Below are positions 11,335 to 20,590 of a DNA stretch of 64,000 nt, piece by piece (position 1 is the first letter of the stretch; each line of letters begins with the position of its first letter). The translations under genes were made by a program, and so were the position numbers. The stretch covers positions 103,957 through 167,956 of the forward strand of contig NZ_LZKL01000025.1 in NCBI RefSeq assembly GCF_001668725.1, given 5' to 3'. Source of the DNA: Mycobacterium sp. E787. Lineage in GTDB: Bacteria > Actinomycetota > Actinomycetes > Mycobacteriales > Mycobacteriaceae. Under the pieces are notes generated by a model, which was not told the DNA's origin, did not search any database, and worked only from the letters and a program-made list of their open reading frames with translations.

Positions 11335-13164
11335 TCAGAACGCGTCTTCGGGGACGCGCATGATGTCGTTGTCGATGGACTCGATGACCCTGCGCTGCGC
11401 GGCCAACCTGGGCAGCACGTTCTTGGCGAAGAACGTGGCGGTCGCGACCTTGCCCTGGTAGAAGTGCTTGTCGCTGCTCGACGTCGTGTCGGCCAGCGCG
11501 CGGCGCGCGATGCCGGCCTGGACCAGCAACCGCCAGCCGATGAGCAGGTCACCGACCGCGAGCAGGTAGCGCACCGATCCCAGCCCGACCTTGTAGATCT
11601 CGGTGGGGTGCTGGGAGGCCGACATCAGGTATCCGGTCAGCGCGCCCGTCATCGCGGTAACTTCGTCGAGTGCGGCTTGCACCAACTCGGCCTGCGGCTT
11701 CAGCTCCTCGTCACAGGTGTCGATGGTGCGGCTGATCTGAGCCGTCAGGAATTGCAGCGCATGGCCGCGGTCGCGCACGATCTTGCGGAAGAAGAAATCC
11801 AGCGCCTGGATGGCGGTCGTGCCCTCGTAGAGCGAATCGATCTTCGAGTCGCGGATGTACTGCTCGATCGGATAGTCGACCAGGAAGCCCGAACCCCCCA
11901 GCGTCTGCAGCGATTCGGTCAGCACCTCGTAGGCCCGCTCGGAGCTCACGCCCTTGACGATCGGCAGCAGCAGGTCGTCGATGCGATGCGCCATGTCCGG
12001 ATCGGCACCCGAAACCCGTTGCGCCACATCGGGATCCTGATGGGCGGCGGCATACATGTAGAGCGCCCGCAGGCCCTCGGCGTACGCCTTCTGGGTCATC
12101 AGGCTGCGACGCACGTCGGGGTGATGGATGATCGTGACCCGCGGGGCGGTCTTGTCCGCCATCTGGGTGATGTCGGCGCCTTGTACCCGCTCCTTGGCGA
12201 ACGCCAGGGCGTTCAGGTATCCGGTGGACAGGGTGCCGGCGGCCTTCACGCCGATCGTCATGCGGGCCTGCTCGATCACCGTGAACATCTGCGCGATCCC
12301 GTTGTGCACGTCGCCCACCAGGTAGCCGACGGCGGGCACATCGCCGTCGCCGAAGGTCAATTCACACGTCGGCGAGGACTTGATGCCCATCTTGTGTTCC
12401 AGCCCGGTCGCGAAAACGCCGTTGCGGGAACCGAGTTCGAACGTCTCGGGGTCGAACAGGTACTTGGGCACATAGAACAGGCTCAACCCTTTGGTGCCCG
12501 GGCCGGCGCCCTCCGGCCGGGCCAGCACGAGGTGGAAGATGTTCTCGGCGGTCTCGCCGACGTCACCGCCGGAGATGAACCGCTTGACGCCCTCGATGTG
12601 CCATGTGCCATCGGGTTGCTGGATGGCCTTGGCGCGGCCCGCCCCGACGTCGGACCCGGCGTCGGGCTCGGTGAGCACCATGGTGGCCTGCCAGCCGCGC
12701 TCCACGCCCGCGGCCGCCCACCGCCGTTGCTGCTCGTTGCCCTCTTCGTAGAGCGCCTGGGCCATGAACGGGCCGAAGTTGAAGAAGTTCGCCGACGGGT
12801 TGGCGCACAGGATCATCTCGTTGACCGCCCAGGCCAGCGGGGGCGGCGCCGGCATGCCGCCGATCTCCTCGGCCAGCCCCAGCCGCCACCACCCGGCCTC
12901 CTTGATCGCGTGCACCGTCTTGGCCAGCTCGTCGGGCACGCTGATCGTGTGCTCAGCGGGGTCGAAGACCGGCGGATTGCGGTCGGCCGCGGCGAACGAT
13001 TCCGCGACCGGGCCCTCCGCCAGGCGAGCGGCTTCGGCCAAAATCGTGCGGACGGTGTCCTCGTCGAGGTCGCCGTAGCGTTCGGTGCCAAGGACGGCGC
13101 CGATTTCGAGAACGTCGAACAGGTTGAACTCGAGATCGCGGACGTTAGCGATGTAGTGGCCCAA
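11335..13164 (-). CDS. fadE15: Acyl-CoA dehydrogenase of the large FadE5/FadE15 type
   Basis: At 609 residues this is longer than the usual 380-residue acyl-CoA dehydrogenase and belongs to the class with an added C-terminal domain. FAD-binding and substrate blocks are visible: [30 protein letters not shown], and the [16 protein letters not shown] segment near residue 425, where the family's FAD contacts lie. It oxidises acyl-CoA to enoyl-CoA in beta-oxidation; chain-length preference is not readable. It corresponds by position and orientation to Rv1467c (fadE15). Confidence 0.9.
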   Translation of the reverse strand: MGHYIANVRDLEFNLFDVLEIGAVLGTERYGDLDEDTVRTILAEAARLAEGPVAESFAAADRNPPVFDPAEHTISVPDELAKTVHAIKEAGWWRLGLAEEIGGMPAPPPLAWAVNEMILCANPSANFFNFGPFMAQALYEEGNEQQRRWAAAGVERGWQATMVLTEPDAGSDVGAGRAKAIQQPDGTWHIEGVKRFISGGDVGETAENIFHLVLARPEGAGPGTKGLSLFYVPKYLFDPETFELGSRNGVFATGLEHKMGIKSSPTCELTFGDGDVPAVGYLVGDVHNGIAQMFTVIEQARMTIGVKAAGTLSTGYLNALAFAKERVQGADITQMADKTAPRVTIIHHPDVRRSLMTQKAYAEGLRALYMYAAAHQDPDVAQRVSGADPDMAHRIDDLLLPIVKGVSSERAYEVLTESLQTLGGSGFLVDYPIEQYIRDSKIDSLYEGTTAIQALDFFFRKIVRDRGHALQFLTAQISRTIDTCDEELKPQAELVQAALDEVTAMTGALTGYLMSASQHPTEIYKVGLGSVRYLLAVGDLLIGWRLLVQAGIARRALADTTSSSDKHFYQGKVATATFFAKNVLPRLAAQRRVIESIDNDIMRVPEDAF

Positions 13165-13245
13165 CGCGATTCCCTCCCGCCCGATTGGTCAGCGCCAAGT
13201 CTGTAGGACGCGGGAAAACGTACGCAACCGTAAGTAGGAGGGCCG

Positions 13246-14184
13246 CTACCCGGGCGCGCCGTGCGCGCCGAACAGGAGCCCGCCCGTGCCGCCGACACCG
13301 GGGTTGTGGGGAGGCACGGCGCCGGGGGCGTTGCCGCCGTTGCCGCCGTTGCCGACAAGTATCGCGTTGCCCCCGTTGCCGCCATCGCCAGTCACCGCTC
13401 CGCCGGGGCCGCCGTTGCCGCCGTTGCCGAACAACCCGGCCTGGCCGCCCGTCCCCCCGTTGCTCGTGCTTCCGCCGCCGCCACCGGCGCCGCCGTTGCC
13501 ATAGAAGAACCCGGCGTTGCCGCCGGCGCCACCGCCGCCGAAGGACAGCGAGTCACCGCCGGTGCCCCCGAAGCCGAACAGGAGCGCCCTGCCGCCTGCG
13601 CCGCCCCCGGCGGCTCCGGCGCCGCCCGCACCGCCATTGCCCCACAGCAGCCCGCCGTTCCCGCCGGCCCCGCCGGTCCCGCCGGGCACGCCGGCGCCGC
13701 CGATGCCGCCACTGCCGAGCAGGCCGGCGTCGCCGCCCCTGCCGCCCGGCCCGCCATTACCTCCGTTTCCGAACAAGATTCCGCCACCCTCGCCGGCCTG
13801 GCCGATCGCGGTGCCGTTGTTTCCGTTTCCGATCAGGGGGCGGCCGATCAGCAGTCGGGTGGGCTCGTTGATCAGGTTGAACAGCGGCTTCAAGGGGTTG
13901 GTGCCGGCCGCTTCTGTGGCGCCATACGCTGCCGCGCCGCCAAGCAGGTTCTGCACGAATTGGTCGTGAAACGCCGCGGCCTGGGCGCTCAGCGCCTGAT
14001 AGGTCTGGGCGTGCGCGCCGAATACGGCGGCGATTGCGGCCGACACCTCGTCGGCCCCCGCGGCGGCCACGGTGGTCGTCCGGGCCGCCACGGCCGAATT
14101 AACCTCATTGATTGTCGAACCGATGCGCGCCAGATTCCCGGCGGCCCCCGACAACAATTCCGTGTCCGCGACCAAAAATGACAT
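13246..14184 (-). CDS. PE_PGRS family protein
   Basis: Residues 1-95 form a PE domain (MSFLVADTELLSGAAGNLAR, two helices). A linker with an NPLKPLFNLINEPT segment follows, then a PGRS region of dense Gly-Gly-Asn and Gly-Gly-Ala repeats to the end (about 312 residues). PE domains direct export by type VII (ESX-5) secretion; PGRS domains sit at the cell surface. Position and strand match PE_PGRS29 (Rv1468c). The reverse strand gives long Pro/Ala frames, which are shadows. The repeats make this the most assembly-sensitive gene in the window. Confidence 0.93.
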   Translation of the reverse strand: MSFLVADTELLSGAAGNLARIGSTINEVNSAVAARTTTVAAAGADEVSAAIAAVFGAHAQTYQALSAQAAAFHDQFVQNLLGGAAAYGATEAAGTNPLKPLFNLINEPTRLLIGRPLIGNGNNGTAIGQAGEGGGILFGNGGNGGPGGRGGDAGLLGSGGIGGAGVPGGTGGAGGNGGLLWGNGGAGGAGAAGGGAGGRALLFGFGGTGGDSLSFGGGGAGGNAGFFYGNGGAGGGGGSTSNGGTGGQAGLFGNGGNGGPGGAVTGDGGNGGNAILVGNGGNGGNAPGAVPPHNPGVGGTGGLLFGAHGAPG

Positions 14185-14470
14185 CCCGCACCTCCTGCTG
14201 AAGCGGCGACGACGGCAAAAGCCTAACGCGATTTTGCAGCTGTGGGCGGTCTTTATTTGTCATCTGTTTAACTGGTGAATTCGATTGCACACGTATACAT
14301 TTCACACAGTGTCGAATTGCAATCGAGGGGAGCCGAGGACCGCCGTAAATCGGGTGGTTCGACCGATGTAGCGATCGTTCTCGTCGCTGTGCCACCCGGT
14401 CGGGGCACGCTGGCCGACCGGCCCCTGCCGATATGGGAACATCGTGCCCACGAGCGACGTTAGGGGACTT

Positions 14471-14821
14471 GTGACAACACGCGATCTCACTGCTGAGAAG
14501 TTCAACGAAACCATCGAGGGCAACGACATCGTCCTCGTCGACTTTTGGGCGTCTTGGTGCGGTCCGTGTCGCCAGTTCGCGCCGACCTTCCAGGCGTCAT
14601 CGGAGCAGCACCCCGACATCGTCTACGCCAAGGTCGACACCGAGGCCGAGCAACAGCTCGCGGCGGCCGCCCAGATCAGGTCCATTCCGACGCTGATGGC
14701 CTTCAAGAAGGGCAAGCTGCTGTTCAACCAGGCCGGAGCGCTGCCGCCGGCGGCCCTGGAAGACCTGGTACAGCAGATCAAGGCCTTCGACGTCGATGCC
14801 GCCGAGGCCGAGCAGGCCTGA
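14471..14821 (+). CDS. Thioredoxin
   Basis: This 116-residue protein has the active site WASWCGPCRQFAP and the cis-proline in RSIPTLMAF, so it is a functional-looking dithiol-disulfide oxidoreductase. GTG at 14471 is chosen as start because AGGGGA lies just upstream; an earlier GTG at 14444 would add nine residues with no conservation. It matches the thioredoxin that lies downstream of ctpD in M. tuberculosis (Rv1470/Rv1471 region), but ctpD itself is absent here and an AT-rich gap takes its place. It ends nine bases from the convergent papA-like gene. Confidence 0.92.
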   Translation: MTTRDLTAEKFNETIEGNDIVLVDFWASWCGPCRQFAPTFQASSEQHPDIVYAKVDTEAEQQLAAAAQIRSIPTLMAFKKGKLLFNQAGALPPAALEDLVQQIKAFDVDAAEAEQA

Positions 14822-14830
14822 CCGGTCCGG

Positions 14831-16261
14831 CTACAGCGCGGCGCCGCTGCACAGCGGCGCCAGCGCGGTGCGGCCCTCGGCAACGCGGACGTAGAGGGAT
14901 TTCAGCGTCTCGAGGTAACGGGTGACCGACTCGCGCGCGACCGGGTTGTTGGGGAAGAACACCATGGCGTGCGTCTCGTTTTCGTAGCGGTTGACCCGCA
15001 GGTCGAATCGAGCCGGCACCCCGCCGTCGTGGTGGATCTTGATGTTCGACCCGCCCCACTCGGACTTGACGATGGTGGACAGCGGAGGGCTGCTGGCGTC
15101 GAGGTGGAAGAGCAGCGGGACGCGCCTGTCGGGCATCCGCAGCCACGGCGCCAGTTCCAGCACACGACTGAACGGGACATTCGCCAGGGCTTTGCCCGAA
15201 TCAAACGACTTCTGCGCGGCGCGGGCGGTGTCGCCGAACGATGATGCGTTGACCGGGATGGTGATCGGGACAAAGCCGGTGAACCACCCGATCGTCAGGA
15301 ACTCCGCCCGGCTGCTGCGGGTGTCGCACGCGACAAGGCCGTAATACGTTTCGGCACCGGTCAATTCGTATTGGGCGAGCGCAGCGCACGCGAACACGCC
15401 GCCGCTGAAACGCGCGCCCGCGGCGATACAGGCGGATTCGAAGTTGGCCGTCTGCCGTTCGTCCATCACCGGCACGAACATCAGGTCGCAGGACCCCGAA
15501 CCGTCGCCGAGCGATACCGGACACTCCGGAAGGGTTCCGTCATTGCTTTCGAAGAAGTCGACCCAGCCACGCACTTGCGGGGAGTCCAGGGTGAGGGCGG
15601 ACGTGTACTCGTGTTGCCGCACACAGTAATCCGTGTAGCTACCCGGGGTGGGCAGCGCCGGCGGCGCCCCGCCGGCGAGCAGGGACGTGTACATCAGATA
15701 GAGCTCGAGGCGGATCGCGCCGAGGAACTGCGCGTCGATGTAGATGTGGTCGATCGCAAAGCAGAAGGTGAAGTGGTCGGCGCGCTGAATGATCGCAAAC
15801 CTGAAGCAATCCCAGTCCAGGGGCGTCGGCGTGGCAACGATGTGCTCCCGGAAATCCTCCGGCGTCATCTCGCCGTGCCTGATCGGAACGCATTGAATGT
15901 CGCCGGGATTGGGAAGCGTGTGCCGAACGATGCGGTCGCCATCGGCAAACTCGAACCAGCTGTGATAGGTGTCATGCCGCCGAAGGTGCGTGTTGATGAC
16001 GTAGGTGAGGACTCGAATGTCGCACTTGCCGGGCATGTCCCAGCTGCCGATGCACAGCCGCGACATATCCACCCCGCGGCTGGCGTGGTCGACGAAGTTA
16101 TGCAGGTGCCGGGCTTGCTGATGGCTGGCCGGCACGGCGCTTACCGGAGCTCGCCGGATCTTGGCAAGCGAGGCGGGTGAGGGATGCCAACAGACAACCG
16201 AACCCGGCTCCGGCGCCCATTCGTCGAGGGCCCCGAAAGCCTCTTCTCCTGGGATGAACAC
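14831..16261 (-). CDS. PapA-type acyltransferase (condensation-domain fold)
   Basis: The 476-residue protein has the Pap catalytic pattern HX3DX14Y exactly: His172, Asp176, Tyr191 (DHIYIDA then LYLMY). The second conserved block, usually DFGWG, is degenerate (SEWGGSN, around residue 400). Pap proteins transfer acyl chains from polyketide synthases or CoA to trehalose, diols or glycopeptidolipids. No PKS or MmpL gene lies nearby, so the substrate is unknown. It starts with GTG after a strong AGGGAGGGA site. It faces away from a Gap/Sap-type membrane protein, a pairing also found in glycolipid loci. It is not present between trxB1 and echA12 in M. tuberculosis, so it is an accessory insertion. 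Confidence 0.88.
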   Translation of the reverse strand: MFIPGEEAFGALDEWAPEPGSVVCWHPSPASLAKIRRAPVSAVPASHQQARHLHNFVDHASRGVDMSRLCIGSWDMPGKCDIRVLTYVINTHLRRHDTYHSWFEFADGDRIVRHTLPNPGDIQCVPIRHGEMTPEDFREHIVATPTPLDWDCFRFAIIQRADHFTFCFAIDHIYIDAQFLGAIRLELYLMYTSLLAGGAPPALPTPGSYTDYCVRQHEYTSALTLDSPQVRGWVDFFESNDGTLPECPVSLGDGSGSCDLMFVPVMDERQTANFESACIAAGARFSGGVFACAALAQYELTGAETYYGLVACDTRSSRAEFLTIGWFTGFVPITIPVNASSFGDTARAAQKSFDSGKALANVPFSRVLELAPWLRMPDRRVPLLFHLDASSPPLSTIVKSEWGGSNIKIHHDGGVPARFDLRVNRYENETHAMVFFPNNPVARESVTRYLETLKSLYVRVAEGRTALAPLCSGAAL

Positions 16262-16619
16262 ATTCCCTCCCTATCGCTTCACCGCCTCGGCATAGCGGAT
16301 TCATAGACTCGCCGACATTCGATTATTCGCGCACCCACCTCCACTGGTCGGAACTTGTTGCAACCCAGCGCATTCCACGCCAACGTCCGTGTCACTGTCG
16401 CGCGCGCGGCCCACCCCGGCCGTGTCGGCGAGCCATAGCCGACACGTATCCAACGGTGGCTAAAGGTAGCAGACCAAACGAACCCACGTGGGGCGTTTCG
16501 AAGACATTTAATGTAGGCGCCCACCGCCGTCACCACGACCCGGTTGCTCGCCACGCACGCCGGCCCAATCGCCCGGAACCGGAACCGCGACCCACCCCGG
16601 TCGCGGTAAAGTCGCGCCC
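16262..16619. promoter_or_regulatory. Divergent promoter region with perfect 9-bp dyad
   Basis: This 358-bp spacer separates the divergent papA-like and gap-like genes. It holds the perfect inverted repeat CGTGTCGGC (16421-16429), eight bases, GCCGACACG (16438-16446), a good candidate operator for a dimeric regulator acting on both genes. The papA-like ribosome-binding site is at 16264-16272. I see no gene here. Confidence 0.5.
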
Positions 16620-17330
16620 ATGTGGGGCACCGTGCTGGCATTGGCGCTGGTCGCCGGTGTGGACCCGGGACGCATCGGCATCGCCCTGCTGCTGTTCTCG
16701 CGGCGACGGCCGGTGCTCCATCTGGTCGCATTGTGGCTGGGCGGGCTGGCGGTCGGCGTCGCCCTTGCCCTGGGCGCGCTGTTCGGGTTGCACGACGTCG
16801 TGCTCGGGGTCATGGACAGGGTGGAGCTCGCCACGTCGAACTCCACGGCCGGCCGCATCCAGATCGCGATGGGCGTGTTCGCGCTGGTGCTGGCCGCGCT
16901 GATAGCGATCGGCTTTTCGGTGCGTCAACCGGCGGCGCCCGCCGGCGGCCCGTCGCAACCGGCCGGCTCGACGGCGCTCGCGCGGTTGTCGACGCGCGCC
17001 CTGGAGGCGCTGCGCGCCGGGCCGCCCTGGATCACCTTCCTGGTCGGGGTCGGCATCACGACCGATTTCCGGTACCTGGCGGCGCTCACCGTGATCCTGG
17101 CGTCGGGCGCCGCCCTCGGCACCCAGGTCACCGCGGCCGCGGCATACACGCTGGTCGGGCTGGCGTTCGCCGAAATCCCCCTGGTCTGCCACCTGGCGGC
17201 GCCGGAGCGGACCGGCGCGGTGATGTCGCGCGTGCACGATTGGGTGCAGGCCCGCAGGCGGGCCGCCCTGGGGCTCGTCGTGGCGGCGCTGGGCGTTTTC
17301 CTGATGACCGCGGGCCTGGGCCACGTCTGA
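16620..17330 (+). CDS. Gap/Sap-family (PF11139-like) lipid-addressing membrane protein
   Basis: The 236-residue protein has about six hydrophobic segments arranged in two halves separated by an Ala/Pro-rich cytosolic loop (about residues 102-125). It looks like the Gap/Sap family: in M. smegmatis Gap is needed to bring glycopeptidolipids to the surface, and in M. tuberculosis Sap (Rv3821) is encoded with papA1 for sulfolipid. The neighbour here is also a PapA-type acyltransferase, so a role in exporting the product of that enzyme is a reasonable inference. It starts with ATG in a MWGTVLALALVAGVDPGRIG context typical of the family. Confidence 0.72.
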   Translation: MWGTVLALALVAGVDPGRIGIALLLFSRRRPVLHLVALWLGGLAVGVALALGALFGLHDVVLGVMDRVELATSNSTAGRIQIAMGVFALVLAALIAIGFSVRQPAAPAGGPSQPAGSTALARLSTRALEALRAGPPWITFLVGVGITTDFRYLAALTVILASGAALGTQVTAAAAYTLVGLAFAEIPLVCHLAAPERTGAVMSRVHDWVQARRRAALGLVVAALGVFLMTAGLGHV

Positions 17331-17366
17331 GCCCGGGGGCGTTCGGGCACGCGTTACCTTTCACGG

Positions 17367-18176
17367 GTGAGTCTGGTACTGGTAGAGCAACCGCGGCCCG
17401 GTGTCGCGCTGATAACCCTCAATCGGCCCGAGCGGATGAATTCCATGGCGTTCGACGTCATGGTCCCGCTCAAAGAGGCCCTTGAGCAGGTCACTTACGA
17501 CAATTCCGTGCGCGTCGTCGTGTTGACCGGGGCGGGTCGCGGATTCTCTTCCGGCGCCGACCACAAGTCCGCGGGCACCGTGCCCAACGTCGACGGGTTG
17601 ACCCGCCCGACGTATGCGCTGCGGTCCATGGAGGTCCTCGACGACGTCATCCTGGCGCTGCGGCGCCTGCATCAGCCCGTGATCGCCGCGGTCAACGGCG
17701 CCGCGATCGGCGGTGGGCTGTGTCTGGCGCTGGCCGCCGACATCCGGGTGGCCTCGACCAGCGCTTACTTCCGCGCCGCGGGCATCAACAACGGCCTGAC
17801 CGCCAGTGAGCTGGGATTGAGCTACCTGTTGCCCCGGGCCATCGGGTCGTCGCGCGCGTTCGAGATCATGCTGACCGGCCGCGACGTCACCGCCGAGGAG
17901 GCAGAGCGGATCGGGCTGGTGTCGTGTCAGGTGCCGGAGGGGCAGCTGCTGGACACCTGCTACGCCATCGCCGCACGAATCGCGGCTTTCTCACGGCCGG
18001 GGACCGAGTTGACCAAGCGCACACTGTGGAGCGGGCTCGACGCCGGTAGCCTGGAGGGGCACATGCAAGCCGAAGGCCTGGGACAGCTCTTCGTCCGCCT
18101 GCTCACCGCCAACTTCGAAGAAGCGGTTGCCGCGCGCGCAGAGAAGAGGCCGCCGGTGTTCACCGACGACAAATAG
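17367..18176 (+). CDS. echA12: Enoyl-CoA hydratase/isomerase family protein
   Basis: A crotonase-fold protein of 269 residues. The first oxyanion-hole segment is GRGFSSGADHKS and the second is VNGAAIGGGLCLALAADIRV, both well preserved. Asp rather than Glu occupies one position near the usual catalytic site, so isomerase or another crotonase chemistry cannot be excluded. GTG at 17367 is taken as start. It matches Rv1472 (echA12) by position and precedes the ABC-F gene by 18 bases, probably in one transcript. Confidence 0.9.
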   Translation: MSLVLVEQPRPGVALITLNRPERMNSMAFDVMVPLKEALEQVTYDNSVRVVVLTGAGRGFSSGADHKSAGTVPNVDGLTRPTYALRSMEVLDDVILALRRLHQPVIAAVNGAAIGGGLCLALAADIRVASTSAYFRAAGINNGLTASELGLSYLLPRAIGSSRAFEIMLTGRDVTAEEAERIGLVSCQVPEGQLLDTCYAIAARIAAFSRPGTELTKRTLWSGLDAGSLEGHMQAEGLGQLFVRLLTANFEEAVAARAEKRPPVFTDDK

Positions 18177-18194
18177 CCAGCTAGGAGAGCAATC

Positions 18195-19823
18195 GTGATC
18201 ACGGCCACGGACCTCGAGGTCCGCGCTGGTGCGCGCATTCTGCTCTCCCCGGACGGACCGGACCTGCGCGTGCAGCCCGGTGACCGCATCGGGCTGGTCG
18301 GCCGCAACGGCGCGGGCAAGACCACCACCCTGCGCATCCTGGCGGGCGAGAGCCAGCCGTATGCGGGATCGGTGGTCCGCAGCGGCGAAATCGGTTATCT
18401 GCCACAGGATCCCAAGGAAGGCGATCTCGACGTGCTGGCCCGCGACCGGGTCTTGTCGGCGCGCGGATTGGATGTGCTGCTCACCGACCTGGAGAAGCAG
18501 CAGGCGCTGATGGCCGAGGTCGCCGACGACGACGCGCGGGACCGGGCGATCCGTCGCTACGGGCAGCTGGAGGAGCGGTTCGTGGCGCTGGGCGGGTACG
18601 GCGCGGAGAGCGAGGCCAGCCGCATCTGCGCCAGCCTCGGCCTGCCGGAACGCGTGCTGACGCAGCAGCTGCGGACGCTGTCCGGCGGGCAGCGCCGCCG
18701 GGTGGAGCTCGCGCGCATCCTGTTCGCCGCGTCCGACACCGGCGCCGGATCGTCCACCACGCTGCTGCTGGACGAGCCGACCAACCACCTCGACGCGGAC
18801 TCGATCGGCTGGCTGCGGGACTTCCTGCGCGGCCACAGCGGCGGGCTGGTGATCATCAGCCACAACGTCGAGCTGCTCGCCGACGTCGTCAACCGGGTGT
18901 GGTTCCTCGACGCCGTGCGCGGCGAGGTCGACGTCTACAACATGGGCTGGCAGAAGTACCTGGACGCCCGCGCCACCGACGAGCAGCGCCGGCGCCGGGA
19001 ACGCGCGAACGCCGAGCGCAAGGCCGCGGCGCTGCGCACGCAGGCCGCGAAGCTCGGCGCCAAGGCGACCAAAGCCGTTGCGGCCCAGAACATGTTGCGC
19101 CGCGCCGACCGGATGATGGCCGCGCTGGACGAGGAACGCGTCGCCGACAAGGTCGCGCGCATCAGGTTCCCGACCCCGGCCGCGTGCGGGCGCACACCGC
19201 TGACGGCCTCGGGGTTGAGCAAGGCGTACGGATCGCTCGAGGTGTTCGCCGGTGTCGACCTGGCCATCGACCGCGGCTCCCGCGTGGTCGTGCTGGGCCT
19301 CAACGGGGCGGGGAAGACCACCCTGCTCCGCATCCTGGCCGGCGTCGAGAGCCCCGACACGGGGGCCGTCGAGCCCGGACACGGTTTGCGGATCGGCTAC
19401 TTCGCGCAGGAGCACGACACCCTCGACAACGACGCGACCGTGTGGGAGAACATCCGGCACGCCGCGCCCGACACCGGCGATCAGGAGTTGCGCGGCCTGC
19501 TCGGCGCCTTCATGTTCAGCGGTCCGCAGCTCGACCAGCCCGCGGGGACGCTGTCCGGCGGCGAGAAGACCCGGCTCGCGCTGGCCGGTCTTGTGGCGTC
19601 CACGGCCAACGTGTTGCTGCTCGACGAGCCGACCAACAACCTCGATCCCGCGTCGCGCGAACAGGTGCTCGATGCGCTGCGCAGTTATCAGGGCGCGGTG
19701 GTGTTGGTGACGCACGACCCGGGCGCGGCCGAGGCCCTCGACCCACAACGCGTCGTGCTGTTGCCCGACGGCACCGAGGATCACTGGTCCGACGAGTACC
19801 GGGATCTCATCGAGCTGGCCTGA
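18195..19823 (+). CDS. ABC-F family ATPase (Rv1473-like)
   Basis: The 542-residue protein holds two ABC ATPase domains and no membrane segment. First domain: GRNGAGKTT, LSGGQRRRVEL, LLLDEPTNHLD. Second: GLNGAGKTT, LSGGEKTRLAL, LLLDEPTNNLD. A charged linker (about 255-305) joins them. These features define ABC-F proteins, which act on the ribosome (translation factors or antibiotic protection) rather than in transport, although Rv1473 has been labelled a macrolide transporter. GTG at 18195 follows TAGGAGAG. The small gene Rv1473A that follows in M. tuberculosis is not seen here. Confidence 0.93.
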   Translation: MITATDLEVRAGARILLSPDGPDLRVQPGDRIGLVGRNGAGKTTTLRILAGESQPYAGSVVRSGEIGYLPQDPKEGDLDVLARDRVLSARGLDVLLTDLEKQQALMAEVADDDARDRAIRRYGQLEERFVALGGYGAESEASRICASLGLPERVLTQQLRTLSGGQRRRVELARILFAASDTGAGSSTTLLLDEPTNHLDADSIGWLRDFLRGHSGGLVIISHNVELLADVVNRVWFLDAVRGEVDVYNMGWQKYLDARATDEQRRRRERANAERKAAALRTQAAKLGAKATKAVAAQNMLRRADRMMAALDEERVADKVARIRFPTPAACGRTPLTASGLSKAYGSLEVFAGVDLAIDRGSRVVVLGLNGAGKTTLLRILAGVESPDTGAVEPGHGLRIGYFAQEHDTLDNDATVWENIRHAAPDTGDQELRGLLGAFMFSGPQLDQPAGTLSGGEKTRLALAGLVASTANVLLLDEPTNNLDPASREQVLDALRSYQGAVVLVTHDPGAAEALDPQRVVLLPDGTEDHWSDEYRDLIELA

Positions 19824-19939
19824 CGCCAATTTCGACCAAAGCCGCCCGCGACCGGCAACGGCTTCTTACGCTATGTGCCTGGGGGCGCAGTCCGGGGGCG
19901 GAGGGTCTCAACCACACTTCGGCTCGGCGCGCGAGTCCA

Positions 19940-19999
19940 CGCGAGCGTAGCGTCACTGCGAAATCAAGTCCCCTCATTCGCAGTGGCGTTGCGTTTGCG
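19940..19999. repeat. 60-bp palindromic element, family 1, copy A (diverged)
   Basis: Arms CACTGCGAA (19954-19962) and TTCGCAGTG (19977-19985) pair perfectly around a 14-base loop. The outer arms (GCGAGCGT at 19941-19948 against the 19990s) pair mostly through G-U in RNA. The whole folds over 60 bases, the same length as copies B and C. It lies at the convergent end of the ABC-F and TetR genes and contains the TetR stop codon (19964-19966). A role as a bidirectional terminator is inferred. Confidence 0.65.
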
Positions 20000-20578
20000 C
20001 CCCGGATTACCAGAACCGTTGCGCCGCACGGACTTTTCCACCAGGTCGAGGACGGCGGCCAGTCGCCCGGGGTCCTCGCCGGACGCCAGCCGGGCCACCA
20101 GGCCGTCGAGCACCAGTTCCAGGTAGCACTGCAGGACGTCGCCGGGGACGTCGTCGCGCACCCGGTGCGCCTCCTTCTGCCGGCGCAGCCGATCGGTGGT
20201 CGCCGCCGCCAGTTCGGCGGAGCGCTCCGCCCAGCCCCGGCTGAACACCGGGTCGTTGCGCAGCTTGCGGGCGATCTCCAACCGGGTGGCCAGCCAGTCG
20301 AACTGGTCCGGCGCGGCGAGCATGTCGCGCATCACCTGGATCAGACCCTCGCGGGACGCCACCTCCGCCATCCGCTCGGCGTCCTCGTGCGCCAGCGCGA
20401 AAAACAAAGCGTCCTTGTCCCGGAAGTGATGGAAGATCGCGCCCCGCGACATCCCGACCGCCTTTTCCAGCCGACGGACCGTGGCCTTGTCGTAGCCGTA
20501 CTCGGCGAAGCAGCGACGGGCACCGTCGAGGATCTGGCGGCGGCGAGCCGCCAGATGGTCCTCGCTGACTTTGGGCAC
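19964..20578 (-). CDS. TetR-family regulator, AcnR-like
   Basis: The 204-residue protein has an N-terminal TetR helix-turn-helix (about residues 10-56; MSRGAIFHHFRDKDALFFA). It lies 12 bases downstream of acn on the same strand, the arrangement of acnR, which represses aconitase in corynebacteria, and it matches Rv1474c. So it probably controls acn and itself. The last residues (GSGNPGRKRNATANEGT) look like a tail, and part of it is encoded by the 60-bp palindrome. The protein is therefore longer than the Rv1474c product as I remember it (187 residues). Confidence 0.88.
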   Translation of the reverse strand: MPKVSEDHLAARRRQILDGARRCFAEYGYDKATVRRLEKAVGMSRGAIFHHFRDKDALFFALAHEDAERMAEVASREGLIQVMRDMLAAPDQFDWLATRLEIARKLRNDPVFSRGWAERSAELAAATTDRLRRQKEAHRVRDDVPGDVLQCYLELVLDGLVARLASGEDPGRLAAVLDLVEKSVRRNGSGNPGRKRNATANEGT

Positions 20579-20590
20579 AGGCGCTGTCGG

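Noticed and set aside
13246..13800. CRISPR-like repetition
   Set aside because: The repeats are short GGC/GCC-type PGRS codons in frame, without unique spacers.
13261..14181. Pro/Ala-rich plus-strand frames opposite PE_PGRS
   Set aside because: Complement of Gly-rich repeats; not protein-like beyond repetition.
14831..16261. Non-ribosomal peptide condensation domain
   Set aside because: Fold is the same superfamily, but no adenylation or carrier domains are near and the HX3DX14Y pattern favours Pap.
19824..19939. Rv1473A-like small regulator gene
   Set aside because: I looked for it after the ABC-F gene but found no suitable short frame.
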